Source of the DNA: Paenalcaligenes sp035302345
GTDB taxonomy: Bacteria > Pseudomonadota > Gammaproteobacteria > Burkholderiales > Burkholderiaceae_B
Length of the DNA: 16,602 nucleotides
Direction: 5' to 3'
NCBI GenBank assembly: GCA_035302345.1
Contig: DATGSS010000001.1
Location: 1-16,602, forward strand
Shown: positions 12,976 to 16,602 of the stretch, one piece after another
Position numbering within the stretch: position 1 is the stretch's first letter
Layout: every line of letters begins with the position of its first letter
Program-made: the position numbers and the translations under genes
Notes under the pieces: model-generated
Databases searched by the model: none
The model's input: the letters and a program-made list of their open reading frames with translations, nothing else
Told to the model about the DNA's origin: nothing

Positions 12976-14592
12976 ATGAGCATCAGTGACCTAAGTCAGG
13001 CCACCGCCATTCACCACATACCGCAGTATCACGCGGCCGCACACCCCAATCGTTTATGCGTCATCGATACTGCTAATCGGTCCATTAGTTACGGTATGCT
13101 TTGGGAAAAAATCACCCAAGCCAGCCAGTACCTGAAACAACAAGGGGTGCAACCTGGAGATCGTATTCTCGTGGTGGGCGAAAACTGCGTGGACATGATG
13201 ACCTTGTATTTTGCTTGTAGTGTATTGCAGGCATGGCCAGTCGCCGTTAACGCACGTCTGAGCCCACGTGAAATTGACGTCATCAGCGCCCATGCAAATC
13301 CACGCGTGAGTGTTTATACCAGCGGTATATCCACCAACGCTGCAGACCACGCGGCACACCAAAAGGCAGCGGCCGTATCCCTGTCCTTTTTGCCCAATTG
13401 TGCACATATAAAAGTACAGCCCACAGCAAATAACGCCGACAATAACGCTGGCACTGAAAACACGTCTGCTGCGACAGCATTTACCAAACAGCAATACACC
13501 CTACCCGACCCAGATCAGGTCGCTGCCCTGATTTATACCTCGGGCACCACAGGTGCCCCCAAAGGGGTCATGGTGCCCCATCGAGGACTTTTACACTTTG
13601 CCCGTATTTCCGGACATTCGCGCGGTCTAGACACTAACGATCGTGCCTATGCAGCGCTACCCTTGTCACATATTTTTGGGTTAGCAACTGTTTTATTGGC
13701 GACCCTATATGCAGGGGCCGCACTAATTTTACGCAGTCGGTTTGATCCTGCCGATGTGCGTTATGCACTGGCAGAGCTAGGGCTAACCACCCTGCAAGGG
13801 GTCCCCATGATGTATACCCGCCTATTAGCTGAAGCGGCCGAAAACGGCCCTTATGAGGCCCCTAAATTACGCTACGTTTATACGGGCGGTGCAGCCTTGG
13901 ATGCCACCCTAAAACAACGCGTCGAGGCACTTTTTGGTCATCCGTTACACCATGGCTACGGCATTACCGAATATGCCGGCTCACTGTTTCTAACTCGCCA
14001 GGATGCACCCGCTACTGATTGCACAGCTGGTTACGCTGTCGAAGCGTTGGAAATCCATATTGGGGATCTGGAAACTGCCCCGCTGCCACCTGACACGGTT
14101 GGAGAAATACACGTACGTGGCCCGGGCATCATGCTGGGCTATTACAAAGATCCGCAACAAACAGCACAGGCAATCTTGCCTGGGGGCTGGTTAAAAACGG
14201 GCGATTTGGGTTATTTGTCGGCTGACGGTGCTCTGTACATCACTGGACGCTCGAAAGAGCTCATCATTCGTTCAGGCTTTAATGTGTACCCCCACGAGGT
14301 CGAATCGGTACTCAATAGTCATCCCGACATTAATCTTTCTGCGGTGATTGGCATTCCCGAGCAGGACGGCAACGAAAAGATCATCGCTTTTTATCAACCC
14401 AACGACAATGCCCGTGTCGATATCAATGCTTTACAGGGCTTTTTACGCGAACGGCTTGCCCCGTACAAAGTGCCTGCTCAGTACATTTCCATAGACGATA
14501 TTCCCATGACTTTGAGTGGGAAAATTCAAAAAAGAGTTTTACAGGATCGTTATTTGAACGACCTCAACAACCCTGCCACGGAGACAACATGA
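12976..14592 (+). CDS. AMP-forming acyl-CoA synthetase (class I adenylate-forming)
   Basis: This enzyme activates a carboxylic acid to its CoA ester with ATP. From the chosen ATG it has 538 residues. Core motifs are all present: YTSGTTGAPKG at 187-197, GYGITE at 327-332, KTGD at 407-410, GRSKELIIRSGFNVYP at 424-439 and the catalytic lysine K516 in SGKIQK. A short Asn/Ala/Thr-rich stretch at about 150-170 replaces a normally variable region. AGGAGG lies four bases before the ATG; an in-frame TTG at 12925 falls in the leader repeat and is rejected. The stop overlaps the Bug start by ATGA, implying coupling of activation and uptake. Substrate is unknown. Confidence 0.92.
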   Translation: MSISDLSQATAIHHIPQYHAAAHPNRLCVIDTANRSISYGMLWEKITQASQYLKQQGVQPGDRILVVGENCVDMMTLYFACSVLQAWPVAVNARLSPREIDVISAHANPRVSVYTSGISTNAADHAAHQKAAAVSLSFLPNCAHIKVQPTANNADNNAGTENTSAATAFTKQQYTLPDPDQVAALIYTSGTTGAPKGVMVPHRGLLHFARISGHSRGLDTNDRAYAALPLSHIFGLATVLLATLYAGAALILRSRFDPADVRYALAELGLTTLQGVPMMYTRLLAEAAENGPYEAPKLRYVYTGGAALDATLKQRVEALFGHPLHHGYGITEYAGSLFLTRQDAPATDCTAGYAVEALEIHIGDLETAPLPPDTVGEIHVRGPGIMLGYYKDPQQTAQAILPGGWLKTGDLGYLSADGALYITGRSKELIIRSGFNVYPHEVESVLNSHPDINLSAVIGIPEQDGNEKIIAFYQPNDNARVDINALQGFLRERLAPYKVPAQYISIDDIPMTLSGKIQKRVLQDRYLNDLNNPATETT

Positions 14593-15560
14593 AAAAACTA
14601 TTCTCATTAACCGCCCTCTCGTTACTGATCGGCAGCGCGCCCGCTTTAGCTCAGGATGACTGGCCTGGGGACCGCCCCATTCATATGACAGTGGGTTATG
14701 CTCCAGGCGGACCTGTGGATACCACAGCGCGGATTTTTGCCAAATACTTGAGCGAGGAATTGGGTACCTCAGTGGTGGTTGAGAACCGTCCCGGCGCCAG
14801 CGGCATGATTGCCACCCAGCACGTCAATCGCGCTCGCCCCGACGGGTATAACATCAGCTTTGTGGCCAGCCCCACCCTGACCATCACCCCGATCATTCAA
14901 AGCACCCAAGACCTAGATCTAGACAAAGATCTAACCTATATCGGTAAATTGGTCGACTACACCAATGTCCTGGTCATCAATAATGAAAGCGACATTACTT
15001 CTATTGAGGAACTGATTGAGTATGCCAAAGCTCACCCTGGTGAAGTTTCTTATGGGTCAGCAGGTGTAGGTGCCTCTAATCACTTGTCAGGGGAATTACT
15101 CAGCCAACGCAGTGGTGCCCCCATGGAAAATGTCCCCTATCGTGGCAACGCTCCAGCTATGATCGATGTGATGAGCGGCAATGTGCTGTTCATGTTTGAT
15201 ATTATCAGTAGCGCTGCCAACTATATTGACGGTGGCAAAGTACGCCCCTTGGCGGTTACCTCACGCGAGCGCAATTCTACTTTGCCTGATGTGCCGTCCA
15301 TGGAAGAGGCTGGAGTTGATGACTATGAAGTCAAAGGGTGGTATGCGTTAACGGGCCCCAAGGGGTTGCCCACACCCATAGTTGAAAAAATCCACACAGC
15401 CATGGTCACCATCGCTGATAACCCCGACTATCAAGAAGCCATCGACAAAGCAGGCTATGAGATTGCTGTTACAGATGGCCCAGCATTAAAAGAAGTCGTG
15501 GATACCGAATACCAACTCTGGGATGAGGTCATTGAAATCGCTGGCATTGAAACCCAATAA
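14589..15560 (+). CDS. Bug-family (TctC-like) periplasmic binding protein
   Basis: This is a periplasmic receptor of the tripartite tricarboxylate transporter class, which binds a carboxylate. The 323-residue precursor has a signal peptide (K2, K3, hydrophobic core, ALA cleavage after residue 21). The mature N-terminus carries YAPGGPVDTTAR at 37-48, the Bug ligand loop with D44, and the family's ENRPGASG and YRGNAPAMIDVMSG stretches follow. GGAG lies just before the ATG, and the start overlaps the ligase stop by ATGA. No TctA or TctB membrane gene is nearby, so it is an orphan receptor that borrows a distant permease or acts in sensing. Its co-translation with the ligase suggests it binds the ligase substrate. 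Confidence 0.93.
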   Translation: MKKLFSLTALSLLIGSAPALAQDDWPGDRPIHMTVGYAPGGPVDTTARIFAKYLSEELGTSVVVENRPGASGMIATQHVNRARPDGYNISFVASPTLTITPIIQSTQDLDLDKDLTYIGKLVDYTNVLVINNESDITSIEELIEYAKAHPGEVSYGSAGVGASNHLSGELLSQRSGAPMENVPYRGNAPAMIDVMSGNVLFMFDIISSAANYIDGGKVRPLAVTSRERNSTLPDVPSMEEAGVDDYEVKGWYALTGPKGLPTPIVEKIHTAMVTIADNPDYQEAIDKAGYEIAVTDGPALKEVVDTEYQLWDEVIEIAGIETQ

Positions 15561-15623
15561 GCGAGGTTCAGCCCCCTAATTTCAATCCTCTACAACCCAT
15601 AATTAGTTATTAACCATTACCCG

Positions 15624-15670
15624 CCAATTACCCAACCATCTAATCACTAATAATTGATTTCGGTAATTGG
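15624..15670. repeat. 9-bp inverted repeat with ATTACC motifs
   Basis: CCAATTACC (15624-15632) and GGTAATTGG (15662-15670) form a perfect inverted repeat around 29 bases. A further ATTACC copy is at 15616-15621, 11 bases before the next. It lies between two convergent 3' ends just before a terminator, where an operator is not expected. Confidence 0.5.
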
Positions 15671-15682
15671 TATTTAAAAATA

Positions 15683-15718
15683 AAAAAGGAGCACAGCTTT
15701 GAAACTGTGCTCCTTTTT
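15683..15718. terminator. Bidirectional intrinsic terminator between the two Bug genes
   Basis: A perfect 14-bp stem (15683-15696 with 15705-15718) with an 8-base loop has five T on the + strand side and a matching run of five or six T on the - strand side. It would end both convergent Bug transcripts. Confidence 0.95.
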
Positions 15719-15747
15719 GCATGGCTATTGAGGCCTTATTTTAAGCC

Positions 15748-16602
15748 TTATTCCACCTCGATATTTGCCTCTTCGATAATTTGACCCCATTTGGTGATCT
15801 CGTCATCTAAAAACACAGCAAACTCTTCGGGCGTGCTCAGCATGGGCTCGGCACCAGCTGCGGCCATCAGCGGCCCAATCTCGGGATCACTCAGAGCCTC
15901 TTGGAGGTCAGCATTGACCTGCTCGATGATCTCTTGAGGAGTACCTTTGGGTGCCAGCATGGCAGACCAGGAATATGCCTCGTAACCGGGCACACCCGCC
16001 TCATCAATGGTAGGCAAATCGGGCAAGAGCTCGGAGCGCTCGGGGTTGCCTACTGCCAAAGCACGTATATTGCCATTATCTAAAAAGGAAAAAGCCGAAG
16101 GTGCATCAGCAAACATCACCTGCACCTGCCCGCTGGCCACATCCTGAATCGCAGGAGCACTACCCCGATAAGGGATATGATGCATTTCCACGCCTGCCAT
16201 TTTACTGAATAATTCACCCGCCAAGTGAGTACCACCGCCAATCCCGGATGAAGCATAGGTCACCGCGCCAGGTTTTTCACGAGCGTAATCGATAAGCTCT
16301 TGTACGCTATCGACTCCAAAAGAAGAGTTAACCACCAAAACGATAGGGAAACGGGCCACCGAGCCTACGGGCTCGAAATCTGCCTGAATGTCATACCCCA
16401 GATCATCACGCAAGCTAGGCAAAATAGCGTGGTGAATCGCTGGCAGCAAGAATGTATAACCATCGGGCTTTTCATTGACCACATAGCGCGCAGCTACAAT
16501 TCCACCGGCACCGGCGCGATTATCGATCACTGCGGGCTCACCCCATTTTTCAGCCAGGGGCTTAGCCACAAAACGGGCTGCGGTATCCACCGGCCCACCC
16601 GC
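15748..16602 (-). CDS. Second Bug-family periplasmic binding protein, N-terminus outside window
   Basis: This is a paralogue of the preceding receptor, read in the opposite direction. The visible 284 residues begin AGGPVDTAAR, which is the ligand loop found near residue 40 in full proteins; thus the signal peptide and about 40 residues lie right of the window. The GTG at 16590 lies inside this loop and is not the start. DNRAGAGG, TYASSGIGGGTHLAGELF and YRGSAPAIQDVASG match the same stretches of the first Bug protein. The stop is at 15750-15748. The ligand cannot be read from sequence, and no TctA/TctB gene is visible. Confidence 0.92.
   Translation of the reverse strand, partial: AGGPVDTAARFVAKPLAEKWGEPAVIDNRAGAGGIVAARYVVNEKPDGYTFLLPAIHHAILPSLRDDLGYDIQADFEPVGSVARFPIVLVVNSSFGVDSVQELIDYAREKPGAVTYASSGIGGGTHLAGELFSKMAGVEMHHIPYRGSAPAIQDVASGQVQVMFADAPSAFSFLDNGNIRALAVGNPERSELLPDLPTIDEAGVPGYEAYSWSAMLAPKGTPQEIIEQVNADLQEALSDPEIGPLMAAAGAEPMLSTPEEFAVFLDDEITKWGQIIEEANIEVE

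Noticed and set aside
16588..16590. GTG as start codon of the right-end Bug gene
   Set aside because: The codons before it continue the conserved GGPVDTAAR ligand loop, so the gene extends past the window edge.

Overview
The window looks like chromosomal DNA from a betaproteobacterium of the Burkholderiales, most likely an Alcaligenaceae relative. The evidence is two Bug-type (TctC-like) periplasmic binding proteins, a TRAP transporter, a DUF2501/YjjA-type exported protein and a catabolic acyl-CoA gene cluster, all at intermediate GC. Species assignment is inference. I saw no rRNA, tRNA, CRISPR array, transposase or integrase. No gene-free stretch exceeds 300 bases; the longest is 2669-2943.

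Left region (1-2943): a leftward run encodes a hotdog-fold MaoC-like protein and a DctP-DctQ-DctM TRAP carboxylate transporter, with DctM cut by the window edge. The hotdog protein keeps the MaoC fold signature but has lost the catalytic Asp and His. Upstream of it, a short in-frame remnant resembles the N-terminus of a GntR regulator.

Middle region (2944-5905): a rightward M20 amidohydrolase, a leftward orphan dTDP-glucose 4,6-dehydratase (rmlB) and a rightward exported DUF2501 protein that ends in a strong intrinsic terminator. These three look functionally unrelated to one another.

Core catabolic region (5977-15560): five leftward genes, reached after an acyl-CoA dehydrogenase, encode in transcription order an NMO-family flavoprotein, an SDR, a MaoC hydratase, a DUF35 Zn-ribbon/OB-fold protein and a thiolase-like protein. 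The last three are tightly packed, with stop/start overlaps or near overlaps. Divergently, a LysR regulator precedes an acyl-CoA synthetase and a Bug protein, whose genes overlap by ATGA. The simplest reading is a complete acyl-CoA route: uptake (Bug or TRAP), CoA activation, dehydrogenation, R-specific hydration, (3R)-hydroxyacyl-CoA oxidation, and C-C cleavage. The SDR and MaoC pair resembles the two catalytic halves of peroxisomal multifunctional enzyme 2 split into two genes. The thiolase-like/DUF35 pair resembles the steroid side-chain aldolase Ltp2-ChsH2(DUF35), because the usual nucleophilic Cys is absent. A LysR-type box and promoter-like sequences lie between the LysR gene and the dehydrogenase gene.

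Right end (15561-16602): a 14-bp perfect bidirectional terminator separates the first Bug gene from a second, convergent Bug gene that runs off the window.
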